Below are positions 46,695-54,867 of a DNA stretch of 64,000 nucleotides, piece after piece; position 1 is the first letter of the stretch, and the number at the start of each line of letters is the position of its first letter. Below the pieces are notes generated by a model. That model ran no database searches, was not told where the DNA came from, and was given only the letters and a program-made list of their open reading frames with translations. The position numbers were made by a program, and so were the translations under genes. This DNA comes from Fibrobacter succinogenes (lineage in GTDB: Bacteria; Fibrobacterota; Fibrobacteria; Fibrobacterales; Fibrobacteraceae): assembly GCA_902776765.1 (NCBI GenBank), contig CACYRP010000010.1, forward strand, positions 1 through 64,000. Direction: 5' to 3'.

Positions 46695-48485
46695 ATGAGT
46701 GTTTTTAAAAGATTAACACATTATATGCAATCAAGGAAAATTTTATTTCCGTTTGCACTTTTATTTTCTGCACTAAGCGCCATCGCTGGGATGATACCAT
46801 TTATATATGTATGGTTCATTGTCCGCGAACTATTCACCGCGACCGGGAATATTTCATACGATATGGTCAAGCATTATGCGATAATCGCCGTTATTTTCTC
46901 GGCGGCAAGCGTTCTCCTTTACTTTGCGGCACTCGTCTGTTCGCACTTGGTCGCGTTCCGCGTCGAAGGCAACATCCGCCGATTCACAATCAAGAAACTT
47001 CTCATGCTTCCGCTCGGATTTTTCGACAGAAATCCATCCGGTCGCATCCGCAAAATTCTTGACGACAACGCTACAGTCACTCATACTTTTATTGCGCATG
47101 AGCTTCCGGACTTATCGGGAACCCTTATCATCCCTATCGCGGCACTCGTTCTTTTATTCGTTTTCGATTGGCGTTTGGGCATTGCCTCTATCGTCCCCAT
47201 CGCATACGCTATCGTGACTCTTGGAACCAAGATGAACAAAAGCAAGGACTTTATGCAAAAATACATGAAGTCGCTCGAAGATATGAACACCGAAGCCGTC
47301 GAATATGTGCGCGGCATCCCCGTCGTTAAAGTTTTCCAACAAACTATTTACTCCTTCAAAAACTTTTACAACACCATCGAAGATTACCACAAGATGGTTG
47401 TTGCCTATTCCAGTAGCTGGAAGTTCATCATGTGTTCCTACACAACGCTTATCAACGGTGTTGCGCTTTTGCTCGTTCCTACGGCAATCCTCATCATCAC
47501 GAATTCTGGGAACATCGCAGCAACAATCATCGACTTGATGCTTTACATTCTCGTGACTCCCGTTTTCTCGCAAAATATCATGCGCAGCATGTACTTGAGC
47601 CAAGCCCTCAACAATGCAAGCATCGCCATCAACAGCATCGAATCCTTGACAAACTATCCAAATCTTGCGGAACCTACTAATCCGCAGCAAATCAAGAATT
47701 TCGATATCGAATTCAAGAATGTCGATTTTACATACCCCGGCACAGAAAATCAGGTGCTTAAGGGAATTTCGTTCAGCATCAAAGAAGGCCAAACCGTTGC
47801 ACTCGTAGGTGCATCGGGCGGTGGCAAGAGCACTATCGCAAAACTCGTCCCACGATTCTTCGACGTGACAGGCGGCGAAATCCTCATCGGAGGCGCCCCA
47901 ATCAAGGAAATACCCAAAGAAGTCCTCATGAAAAAAACATCATTCGTTTTCCAGAATACTCGACTTTTCAAGAAGAGTATTTTGGAGAACGTCCGTTACG
48001 GAACTCCTGAGGCTTCCATCGAAAGCGTGAACAAAGCGTTAGACCTCGCGCAATGCCGCGAAATCATCGACCGCTTGCCAGATGGCATCAACACTGTCAT
48101 CGGTACCAAGGGCACATACCTTTCCGGTGGCGAACAGCAGCGAATCGTACTTGCACGAGCCATCCTCAAGAACGCCCCCATCGTCGTTCTCGACGAAGCA
48201 ACCGCATTTGCCGACCCCGAAAACGAACACCTCATTCAAAAGGCTTTACAGACACTTTCCAAAGGCAAGACAGTCTTGATGATTGCACATAGACTCACAA
48301 GCATCGTCAATGCAGACCAAATTCTCGTTGTACAAGGCGGCGAAATCGTAGAACGCGGCACGCACAAGGAACTCGTCGAAAAGGGCGGCATATTCGCCAA
48401 GATGTGGAAAGATTACCAGCAATCCGTCACATGGACCATTGGCGCAAACGCAGGCAGCAACAATAACGGAGGCGAAAATGTATAA
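46695..48485 (+). CDS. ABC transporter permease/ATPase, YbtP/IrtA-like (second locus, first subunit)
   Basis: The 596-residue half-transporter has an N-terminal six-helix domain and an ATPase with Walker A GASGGGKST, signature LSGGEQQR and LDEATAFADPENE, the variant shared with ABC1 and the YbtPQ/IrtAB group. AGAAGG precedes the ATG. It overlaps the next gene by eight bases, consistent with a heterodimer. Two such pairs in one locus suggest either separate import and export roles or uptake of two related complexes. Confidence 0.9.
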   Translation: MSVFKRLTHYMQSRKILFPFALLFSALSAIAGMIPFIYVWFIVRELFTATGNISYDMVKHYAIIAVIFSAASVLLYFAALVCSHLVAFRVEGNIRRFTIKKLLMLPLGFFDRNPSGRIRKILDDNATVTHTFIAHELPDLSGTLIIPIAALVLLFVFDWRLGIASIVPIAYAIVTLGTKMNKSKDFMQKYMKSLEDMNTEAVEYVRGIPVVKVFQQTIYSFKNFYNTIEDYHKMVVAYSSSWKFIMCSYTTLINGVALLLVPTAILIITNSGNIAATIIDLMLYILVTPVFSQNIMRSMYLSQALNNASIAINSIESLTNYPNLAEPTNPQQIKNFDIEFKNVDFTYPGTENQVLKGISFSIKEGQTVALVGASGGGKSTIAKLVPRFFDVTGGEILIGGAPIKEIPKEVLMKKTSFVFQNTRLFKKSILENVRYGTPEASIESVNKALDLAQCREIIDRLPDGINTVIGTKGTYLSGGEQQRIVLARAILKNAPIVVLDEATAFADPENEHLIQKALQTLSKGKTVLMIAHRLTSIVNADQILVVQGGEIVERGTHKELVEKGGIFAKMWKDYQQSVTWTIGANAGSNNNGGENV

Positions 48486-50205
48486 CTGGATAAAAAAACG
48501 TTTTGCCCTTTCTGACGAAGGCACAAAGACATTTATCAAAGGCGTATTTTGGACAACATGGCATTACCTCTCGCTCATGTTCCCACTTTCCTTTGTATTT
48601 CTATTTTTGAAAGAATACATGGCAAAGATGGAAAACCCGTCCGCAGAACCGCACAACATTTTCATCTATTTGATTATAGCAGTTGTCATTTTTGTCGTGA
48701 TGTACGGTCTTTACGCGCTTTCGTACAGCAGTACTTACGATTCCGTTTATCTAGAATGCAAAAAACGACGCATCACGCTTGCTGAAAAACTCCGCAAGCT
48801 TCCGCTCGCATTCTTCGGCAAAAAAGATCTTTCCGACTTGACATCCACCATCATGGCCGACGTCAATTCACTCGAAATGATTTTTTCACACGCCGTTCCA
48901 GAAATCTTTGCCGTCGGTGCAATGCTCGTCCTCTGCGCTATTGCACTCTTCATTTACAACCCCCTGATGGCAACAGCGCTCTTGTGGGTCGTGCCGTTTG
49001 CCGGTTTACTCATTTTCATCTCGCGCAAGATGCAGTTCAAAAACTACAAACACACATACGATTCTGGGCGAGTCATTTCCGAAGACATTCAGGAATGCCT
49101 TGAAAACATCCAGGAAATCAAGGCTTACTGCGAAGAAGAAAGCATTTGCAAAGCCATGGATGAGCATTCCAGGAATCACGAAAATAGCCAAATCAAGGGC
49201 GAATTTTCAACCGGTGTCATTCTGAATGGCGCACAAGTTTTCTTAAAATTCGGCCTTGCATCCGTCTTGATTTTCGGTTCCATTCTCCTGGCACAAAACA
49301 AGCTCAGCATTTTCGATTACCTTGTGTACATCGTTTGCGCTTCGACAATTTACAGTCCCATCTATCTTGTTCTCAACAACATGTCAGAACTGTTCTTCTT
49401 GGATGTGCGCCTCAACCGCTTCAAGGAAATGGACAATATGGAAGTGCAGCGCGGTACTACAAAATTTACGCCCAAGAATTTTGATATCGAATTCAAGGAC
49501 GTGAGCTTCTTCTACAACGAAGACAAACAAGTTTTGAAGAATGTATCGTTCACCGCAAAGCAAGGCGAAATCACCGCACTCGTCGGGCCATCCGGCAGCG
49601 GAAAGACAACCGCAGCAAAGCTCGCCGCCCGCTTCTGGGACATCCAAGGCGGAACAATCACGCTCGGCGGCGAAGACATTTCAAGAATCGATCCCGAAAC
49701 GCTCCTCAAGAACTTCTCCATCGTCTTCCAGGATGTCGTACTGTTCAACGCCTCCATCCGCGACAACATCCGCATCGGTAAACGCGACGCCACCGACGAA
49801 GAAATCCTCCGCGCCGCAAAACTCGCCAACTGCGACGAGTTTGTCCAAAAACTTCCGCAAGGCTACGACACCGTCATCGGCGAAAACGGCGACACGCTCT
49901 CCGGTGGTGAACGCCAGCGCATCTCGATTGCACGCGCCATCCTCAAGGACGCCCCCATCGTGCTCCTCGACGAAGCCACCGCAAGCCTCGATGTCGAAAA
50001 CGAATCCAAGATTCAAGAGAGCATTTCGAAACTCGTGCAAAACAAGACCGTCATCATCATCGCCCACCGCATGCGTACCATCGCCAATGCAGACAAGGTT
50101 GTGGTCCTGCAAAACGGTCAAGTCGCCGAAATCGGCTCCCCCGCCGAACTCAAGCAAAAAGGCGGACTCTTCTGCAAGATGCTCAAGCTCCAGGAAGTGA
50201 ATTAA
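48478..50205 (+). CDS. ABC transporter permease/ATPase, YbtQ/IrtB-like (second locus, second subunit)
   Basis: From the ATG at 48478 (GGAGG site) the protein has about 575 residues, with a membrane domain and an ATPase showing GPSGSGKTT, LSGGERQR and LDEATASLDVENE. The DVENE ending departs from the ADPENE of its partner. An upstream in-frame ATG at 48439 lies inside the previous gene and lacks a binding site. A terminator follows. Confidence 0.9.
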   Translation: MYNWIKKRFALSDEGTKTFIKGVFWTTWHYLSLMFPLSFVFLFLKEYMAKMENPSAEPHNIFIYLIIAVVIFVVMYGLYALSYSSTYDSVYLECKKRRITLAEKLRKLPLAFFGKKDLSDLTSTIMADVNSLEMIFSHAVPEIFAVGAMLVLCAIALFIYNPLMATALLWVVPFAGLLIFISRKMQFKNYKHTYDSGRVISEDIQECLENIQEIKAYCEEESICKAMDEHSRNHENSQIKGEFSTGVILNGAQVFLKFGLASVLIFGSILLAQNKLSIFDYLVYIVCASTIYSPIYLVLNNMSELFFLDVRLNRFKEMDNMEVQRGTTKFTPKNFDIEFKDVSFFYNEDKQVLKNVSFTAKQGEITALVGPSGSGKTTAAKLAARFWDIQGGTITLGGEDISRIDPETLLKNFSIVFQDVVLFNASIRDNIRIGKRDATDEEILRAAKLANCDEFVQKLPQGYDTVIGENGDTLSGGERQRISIARAILKDAPIVLLDEATASLDVENESKIQESISKLVQNKTVIIIAHRMRTIANADKVVVLQNGQVAEIGSPAELKQKGGLFCKMLKLQEVN

Positions 50206-50230
50206 GACTCATTCTATATACCACCTACAA

Positions 50231-50262
50231 AATTGCCCCAGAGAAATCCGGGGCAATTTTCC
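50231..50262 (+). terminator. Rho-independent terminator after the second ABC pair
   Basis: AATTGCCCC (50231-50239) pairs perfectly with GGGGCAATT (50250-50258), followed by TT and CC. It lies 26 bases after the ABC4 stop. The flanking A/T pairs could allow weak termination in the other direction. Confidence 0.8.
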
Positions 50263-50313
50263 TATTTAACGCCTAAAAAATCTTTCAGCAAATCCTTACA
50301 AAGCAAAATGGCT

Positions 50314-50339
50314 AAATTCCGCTAAATTCGCCATTTTTA
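50314..50339. repeat. 26-bp direct repeat, left copy
   Basis: The sequence beginning AAATTCCGCTAAATTCGCC matches 53962-53987 at 24 of 26 positions on the same strand. The left copy also forms the centre of a hairpin with AAAATGGC/GCCATTTT arms (50305-50312 and 50330-50337). The two copies flank the five genes from the AAA ATPase to the DUF4417 protein. Confidence 0.6.
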
Positions 50340-50345
50340 CACTTT

Positions 50346-50429
50346 TTCGGTCGAAAAAGTGCACTGTATCAGCACTAATTCGGTTGAAAAAGTGCAGTAA
50401 AACATTGACAATTCGGTTGGAAAAGTGTA
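50346..50429. repeat. Three 33-bp-phased repeats upstream of the AAA ATPase
   Basis: TTCGGTCGAAAAAGTGCA (50346-50363), TTCGGTTGAAAAAGTGCA (50379-50396) and TTCGGTTGGAAAAGTGTA (50412-50429) recur with an exact 33-bp period and 15-base unlike spacers. The array ends 10 bases before the ATPase start. This looks like a multimeric protein-binding site controlling the gene. Confidence 0.7.
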
Positions 50430-50439
50430 GTTTTAGGAC

Positions 50440-51777
50440 ATGTTCAAGCGAAAAATCCTTAAAGAATTTGAAAACTGGAAGACCTCGGGGGGCAAAAAGA
50501 AGGCCCTGGTCGTTAAGGGTATGCGCCAAATTGGCAAGACGTCCAGCGTCCTGGAATTTGCCCACGCCAACTACGAGAACGTCGTCTATATCAACTTTAA
50601 GGAAAACGAAAACGCAAAGCGAGTCTTTGACAGCGACCTGAACGTGGGCAGGATTACCATAGATCTTTCGGCACTCTTTCCCAACGCGCATTTTGTCGAA
50701 AACAAGACAGTCATCATCTTCGATGAAATTCAGGAATGTGCGAACGCCCGCGCCAGCATAAAACCATTTATGGAAGATGGCCGCTACGATGTCATCTGTA
50801 CCGGTTCTCTGCTTGGTATTAAAGGATACAACCGTAAAAAAGCGAAAGGCGTTCCGACCGGTTTTGAAAGCATAATTTATATGAAACCCATGGATTTCGA
50901 GGAATTTCTGTGGGCGAAGGGTATCGGCGAAAACGTCATCGCATACCTGAAGGATTGCTACGAGAAAAAGGAACCCGTAAGCGAGGCGACACACAACGCC
51001 ATGCTCCGCTATTTCAAGGAATACCTTTGTGTAGGCGGCCTCCCTTATGTCGTTTCACGATTTGTCGAAACCAGCGACATGAATGTCGTTTGGCAAGAAC
51101 AGCAGGACATTCTCGAAGAATACAAGGACGATTTCGGCAAACACCTTGACGAGAATGAAAACGAGGAAATCGACCGAACGCTTCTCGGACGCATCAATCG
51201 CGTATTCGATTCCATACCAGCCCAACTTGCAAAGGAAAACAATAAATTCGTTTATTCACAACTCGAAAAGAAAGGCCGTTCCGAAAATTACCAAACGGCA
51301 ATCCAATGGCTCTACGACTGTGGCATAATCAACATTTGCCACAACCTGACCAACATCGCAGAACCCCTTGAAGGCTACAAAATCGAGAATACGTTTAAGA
51401 TTTATGTGCAGGATTCCGGCCTGTTCGTCGCCATGCTGGAGCGCGGCACCGCAGCCAAGATTCTGAGCGGGGATCTGGGTTTCTACAAAGGCGCCATCTA
51501 CGAGAACATCATCGCAGATTGTTTCTCCAAGCAGGGCCGTAAGCTTTTCTACTTCCGCAAAGATTCTGGGCTAGAAATTGACTTTGTAGAAAACATCGGC
51601 GGCGAACTCGCCATTATTGAAGTCAAGGCGACATCGGGACGTTCCAAGTCGGCAAAGACCGTTTTGAATAACGATAACTACGCAGCCAAGGTTTGTTACA
51701 AACTTTCCGAAAACAACATCGGTGTTGCAGGCAAAATGGTTACCCTGCCGTATTACATGGCAATGTTTTTGGAGTAA
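50440..51777 (+). CDS. AAA-family ATPase with DUF4143 C-terminal domain
   Basis: The 445-residue protein has Walker A GMRQIGKTS (27-35) and Walker B TVIIFDEIQE (90-99), the pattern of the AAA_14/DUF4143 family. Its C-terminal domain carries a PD-(D/E)xK-like nuclease pattern (DSGLEIDFVENIGGELAIIEVKA). Such genes are numerous in gut anaerobes and their role is unproven; links to mobile DNA or toxin-like systems are suspected. Its 3' end overlaps the convergent kptA by 38 bases. Confidence 0.9.
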   Translation: MFKRKILKEFENWKTSGGKKKALVVKGMRQIGKTSSVLEFAHANYENVVYINFKENENAKRVFDSDLNVGRITIDLSALFPNAHFVENKTVIIFDEIQECANARASIKPFMEDGRYDVICTGSLLGIKGYNRKKAKGVPTGFESIIYMKPMDFEEFLWAKGIGENVIAYLKDCYEKKEPVSEATHNAMLRYFKEYLCVGGLPYVVSRFVETSDMNVVWQEQQDILEEYKDDFGKHLDENENEEIDRTLLGRINRVFDSIPAQLAKENNKFVYSQLEKKGRSENYQTAIQWLYDCGIINICHNLTNIAEPLEGYKIENTFKIYVQDSGLFVAMLERGTAAKILSGDLGFYKGAIYENIIADCFSKQGRKLFYFRKDSGLEIDFVENIGGELAIIEVKATSGRSKSAKTVLNNDNYAAKVCYKLSENNIGVAGKMVTLPYYMAMFLE

Positions 51778-52315
51778 AAATCGAAAGAAAATCTTTCGGC
51801 ATTTCTCTGCAAAGCCAAACCTTGTCATTGCCGATGAAAAACTGGATGCCCGCTTTTTGTGCGGCTTCCGTATCTATTTTCAAGATGACCGGATTACCAT
51901 CGCGGCGTTTACCAACACGAGTAGCAGTGTCAACATCAGCAGAAAGATGAACATATTGTCGTTGCATCGGCTTTAAGCCATCATGAAGAATCTGCGATAA
52001 AGCCTTGTGCGTTGTTCCGTGGTATAGAACGGCAGGGGGAATCCCTGGTTCCTTCTTTATAATTTGAGGGACAGAGTGACCATAAAGTGCCCGAATTTTG
52101 TCCCCAACAATTTCGTGGCGTTTCTTTTCGGAAGTTGCGATAATCTGCTCCAAATCCGCTTGAACGATTTCCCGATCGTAGCCGTTTGACTCGTTCAATG
52201 CATGCAGTAGTTGTGCAATCGGGACAAATCCCTTCTCGTCAAGTTCCAACTCGTATTCCCACGGAGCGTGCCGAAGTGCATAGGAAATTTCTTTGGAAAG
52301 GTCAACTAGATTCAT
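51740..52315 (-). CDS. kptA: RNA 2'-phosphotransferase (KptA/Tpt1)
   Basis: The 191-residue protein matches KptA/Tpt1: LSKEISYALRHAP (R15, H16), KRHEI, YHGTT (98-102) and QYVHLSADVDTA, which carry the conserved R-H-R-R active-site set. The enzyme removes a 2'-phosphate from RNA using NAD+, giving ADP-ribose 1'',2''-cyclic phosphate. In bacteria without tRNA splicing its substrate is unclear. It overlaps the upstream gene by four bases (ATGA) as the last of a tightly coupled gene set. Confidence 0.93.
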   Translation of the reverse strand: MNLVDLSKEISYALRHAPWEYELELDEKGFVPIAQLLHALNESNGYDREIVQADLEQIIATSEKKRHEIVGDKIRALYGHSVPQIIKKEPGIPPAVLYHGTTHKALSQILHDGLKPMQRQYVHLSADVDTATRVGKRRDGNPVILKIDTEAAQKAGIQFFIGNDKVWLCREMPKDFLSIFTPKTLPCNTAG

Positions 52316-52707
52316 TTTGCCAGCTCCACTTTTTCTAGATCGTCGTCAAAGTACATACAGGTAGATCTTCTGTCAGGATATTCTACGTAGTAATAAAAAC
52401 ATTCTCGTTTGTAGTGCCAACATAGGCAATAAATAACCCCTTGCTTGTTCTTATTCTTGACTTTGACTTTATCGCCAATAACATAGGTTGGTGAACCGAT
52501 AAAACCGAATCCTTCCGGTTTTATTTTTATTGTTGGGTAACCCTTTTCATAATTAATCGACTTAAGCGTCAATTCGTCAGGCTGTTCTTTGACAACAATA
52601 AAGCCGCCGTACCACCAACCCGACATTTTTAAATCAACATCCTCTGGAATTGGAGGAATAACGTCGTCATGATTGGCTATTTTTCCGTACGAATTAAGGA
52701 ATTTCAT
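52312..52707 (-). CDS. Unknown 131-residue protein
   Basis: I do not recognise this family. The protein is rich in aromatic and charged residues, with SGWWYGGFIVVKEQ, an SH3-like stretch (YVIGDKVKVKNKNKQGVIYCL) and WHYKRECFYYYVEYPDRRST. No signal peptide or membrane segment is seen. The start at 52707 is preferred to 52719 because GGAGG lies eight bases before it. It overlaps the previous gene by ATGA and the next by ATGA. An immunity or adaptor role next to the toxin-like gene is only a possibility. Confidence 0.75.
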   Translation of the reverse strand: MKFLNSYGKIANHDDVIPPIPEDVDLKMSGWWYGGFIVVKEQPDELTLKSINYEKGYPTIKIKPEGFGFIGSPTYVIGDKVKVKNKNKQGVIYCLCWHYKRECFYYYVEYPDRRSTCMYFDDDLEKVELAK

Positions 52708-53204
52708 TTTTTCCTCCATTTAGATTTGCGACTAAACACTTGCTTTGGCAAAGAAGATAGTATTTTTTCAACTTCTTCAATCGATTTTTCGTTAGGTTTG
52801 TAATGACCACTATCTGTATCAGCATTGAAAATTTTTCCATTTCTAATGTCAAGCATCCCTGCACAACGAACTTTTGGATTTTTGCCTCCAATGAGCATTG
52901 GATGTGGTGAACGAGTTTGCATTGGATCCGGATTATTTCGTTTCCCAAAAATGAGATTTCCATTCTCGTCAATAACATAAGTGTATTTACCATTTGCTTT
53001 TTTGCCCTCATAATACACAGTGTTGTTTTGTATGCAATCAGCTAGATTTTTTGCACTTGGATTCTTCGCATAACCAATTTTATCGTTGTAAATGCCTATT
53101 TTTAAATCATGTTCCTTCATGTCAAGCATAACCTCATACGTCGGTGCATAAGGTTGTGAACCTCCTCGCGTTCCCGAATATAAGCCTTTATTTCCGCTAC
53201 CCAT
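52704..53204 (-). CDS. Small protein resembling a polymorphic-toxin C-terminal domain
   Basis: From the ATG at 53204 (AAAGGGGG site, eight-base overlap with the upstream gene) the protein has 166 residues. The start MGSGNKGLYSGTRGGSQPY and the later HPMLIGGKNPKVRCAGML, then GKIFNADTDSGHYKPNEKS, resemble C-terminal domains at the ends of polymorphic toxins. Here the domain stands alone without a delivery region or signal. The activity is not known. The neighbouring genes are coupled by overlapping starts and stops. Confidence 0.65.
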   Translation of the reverse strand: MGSGNKGLYSGTRGGSQPYAPTYEVMLDMKEHDLKIGIYNDKIGYAKNPSAKNLADCIQNNTVYYEGKKANGKYTYVIDENGNLIFGKRNNPDPMQTRSPHPMLIGGKNPKVRCAGMLDIRNGKIFNADTDSGHYKPNEKSIEEVEKILSSLPKQVFSRKSKWRKK

Positions 53205-53886
53205 GTCGGCCCCCTTTCTTGCGCGTAATCCAGTCGGGATAGTTATGGAACTCCGCATATTTCAAATACGGTCCAAAGACTTTTTCTGGCATGGCTCCAT
53301 GAACTAGAACTACGCGGGGCGTGAGCGTTCGTAGGCATGCATCAAGCCCGGCTTCAAAATGATATTTGTCATCTTTTGTTTTTATGCATCCGTAGGTGCT
53401 GACGGCTATAATACTGTCATGGGGGATTCCCGCAAATGCAATCGGTTCGGATAGAACGTCTGTCGTATAAGTGTCGCGGCTGCCCCAGCGAACAAGAGGA
53501 ATCATACCCACGCCCATGCTTTGCCAATAGTGAGTTACGGCGTTCTTCTTGTAAACATTCGCAATTTGCACGGTCAAGGGGGCGTCCCTGTAAAGCGAAC
53601 AATCGGGCGAAATAACCGCAGGAAATTTCTTGAGTTCTTCAACATAGGCTTGAGGGTTTCTCAGGACATCGGCAAACATCGGGTCCATTTCAAAGAATCC
53701 GATAGCCTCATTTTCCGTCGGAGCCTCGTTTCTGCGGCTAAACGGCGTAATTCCATCAGGAATGAAGACTCTTTTGGGCTTGTCAATGACAGGGATCTCG
53801 AAAACGCCCTCAAAACGGGCATTTTTAACCAGCTCCGGCTGAAAACCGTCATCGATAGTAGCTTTGAACTTATTGTTTTTGGGCAA
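53197..53886 (-). CDS. DUF4417 protein
   Basis: The 229-residue protein fits DUF4417 by the pattern VFIPDGITPFSRR, VISPDCSLYRDAPL, IPLVRWGSRDTY and AVSTYGCIKTKDD, then a C-terminal VVLVHGAMPEKVFGPY. The family is found in phages, plasmids and accessory regions, and I know of no assigned function. It is the first gene of the coupled set DUF4417/toxin-like/unknown/kptA. The right copy of the 26-bp repeat lies about 75 bases upstream of its start. Confidence 0.8.
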   Translation of the reverse strand: MPKNNKFKATIDDGFQPELVKNARFEGVFEIPVIDKPKRVFIPDGITPFSRRNEAPTENEAIGFFEMDPMFADVLRNPQAYVEELKKFPAVISPDCSLYRDAPLTVQIANVYKKNAVTHYWQSMGVGMIPLVRWGSRDTYTTDVLSEPIAFAGIPHDSIIAVSTYGCIKTKDDKYHFEAGLDACLRTLTPRVVLVHGAMPEKVFGPYLKYAEFHNYPDWITRKKGGRHG

Positions 53887-53961
53887 ATCTGTCTCCTTGT
53901 TAATTGTTCAGAGACAAATCTGTTTTTTGAGGTGCGAAAATGCTTTTCGCAGCGCGAAAGG

Positions 53962-53987
53962 AAATTCCGCTAAAATCGCCACTTTTA
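53962..53987. repeat. 26-bp direct repeat, right copy
   Basis: The sequence beginning AAATTCCGCTAAAATCGCC differs from 50314-50339 at two of 26 positions. It sits between the HTH gene and the DUF4417 gene. The nearby gap also holds GCGAAA-rich inverted sequences (TGCGAAAA/TTTTCGCA near 53932-53950). Confidence 0.6.
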
Positions 53988-54015
53988 GAAAAGAGGAATA
54001 GCGAAAACGTTGTTT

Positions 54016-54525
54016 TTAAGCTGTTTTTGGCAAACCATTTTTTCGCGGTGCGAAATTTTTATTTTTGTAAATATACCTGTCGCTAATGGCTTCAAAACCT
54101 TTTTTTATTAGAAATGCGTTGGCTTCGTCTATGTCAAATCGTTCATAGTGAGTCAGTATGAATTTGTAACAGCGATCTCTTTTTGAGTTTGTTAAGGAAT
54201 AGCCACAGTGATTTAGGATTTCAATCGAAAAATCAAGCGGAATTTGCAAGCCTACACAAATGGCAACGACACTTTGCAAGGAGGGAAACGCGTCATCCTT
54301 ATAGGATTTATTCTTGATTTTAGAGAAAATCGTTTGGCTCAATCCTGTAATTTCGCAAAAACGTACTGCATTCCATTTTCGTAGCTTGAAGCAAATCATA
54401 AATGCATCAAAAGCATCTGTACCCCTTATTTTTTGTAATTCTTCGGCTTCGGCACATTCCTTCAACCACAGGTCTTGTAAGGCCAGCTCTTGGTCGGGTT
54501 TATGTGTCGTTTCCTTCTGCTGCAT
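54016..54525 (-). CDS. Helix-turn-helix (XRE-like) protein
   Basis: The 169-residue protein has a helix-turn-helix region at about residues 45-105 (WNAVRFCEITGLSQTIFSKIKNKSY, then FPSLQSVVAICVGLQIPLDFSIEIL), as in XRE/Cro-type DNA-binding proteins. The rest is helical and lacks a known ligand domain. It lies upstream of the DUF4417/kptA set in the same direction, so it may regulate it. Confidence 0.75.
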   Translation of the reverse strand: MQQKETTHKPDQELALQDLWLKECAEAEELQKIRGTDAFDAFMICFKLRKWNAVRFCEITGLSQTIFSKIKNKSYKDDAFPSLQSVVAICVGLQIPLDFSIEILNHCGYSLTNSKRDRCYKFILTHYERFDIDEANAFLIKKGFEAISDRYIYKNKNFAPRKNGLPKTA

Positions 54526-54615
54526 CCTATATTATTTAGTCATCTAAATTCCAAAAAGTCGAAAAAAGGCACAAGTTTTTTTTACTCTGGATAGTTTCGG
54601 GGATTTTTCAAAAAC

Positions 54616-54697
54616 AAAAAAAAAGCGTGGTGTCGAATGCACATACACTACTGAGGCTCTGGTAAACCTATCCACAATATGTGCAAACGACCCACGC
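54616..54697 (-). terminator. Hairpin element X, terminator downstream of res
   Basis: The 5' arm at 54625-54645 (GCGTGG, one-base bulge, GTCG, 2-nt mismatch, TGCACATA) pairs with 54678-54697 over 18 base pairs. The A-run at 54616-54624 is a nine-base T-tract on the minus strand, so it acts after the minus-strand R-M genes. A homologous element is at 59892-59976. The rest of the 54526-54867 gap is AT-rich and I see no gene in it. Confidence 0.75.
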
Positions 54698-54867
54698 CCA
54701 ATTTGAGCGAAGATTCTTTTTCATTGTGGATATTCTTGATTCGCCTAAAGCAAACGACCAGATTTTCAGTAGTGGAATCAGAAATCTTTTCAGTCTATGT
54801 CAAATACAATTATCTAAAGTGTTGAAAGTCTCCTTAAATTTTTTAATCACGTGAGCCTCAATAATTC

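Noticed and set aside
50346-50429. Small CRISPR array.
   Set aside because: Only three imperfect 18-base repeats with 15-base spacers, no cas genes, and the array abuts a start codon; a protein-binding site fits better.
53197-53886. Prophage remnant because DUF4417 occurs in phages.
   Set aside because: No integrase, terminase, capsid or lysis genes occur nearby; an accessory cassette is sufficient.
54550-54560. TCCAAAAAGTC, a perfect match to the operator half-site upstream of the HTH gene.
   Set aside because: No partner lies 20 bases to either side, so it is probably a chance match in AT-rich DNA.
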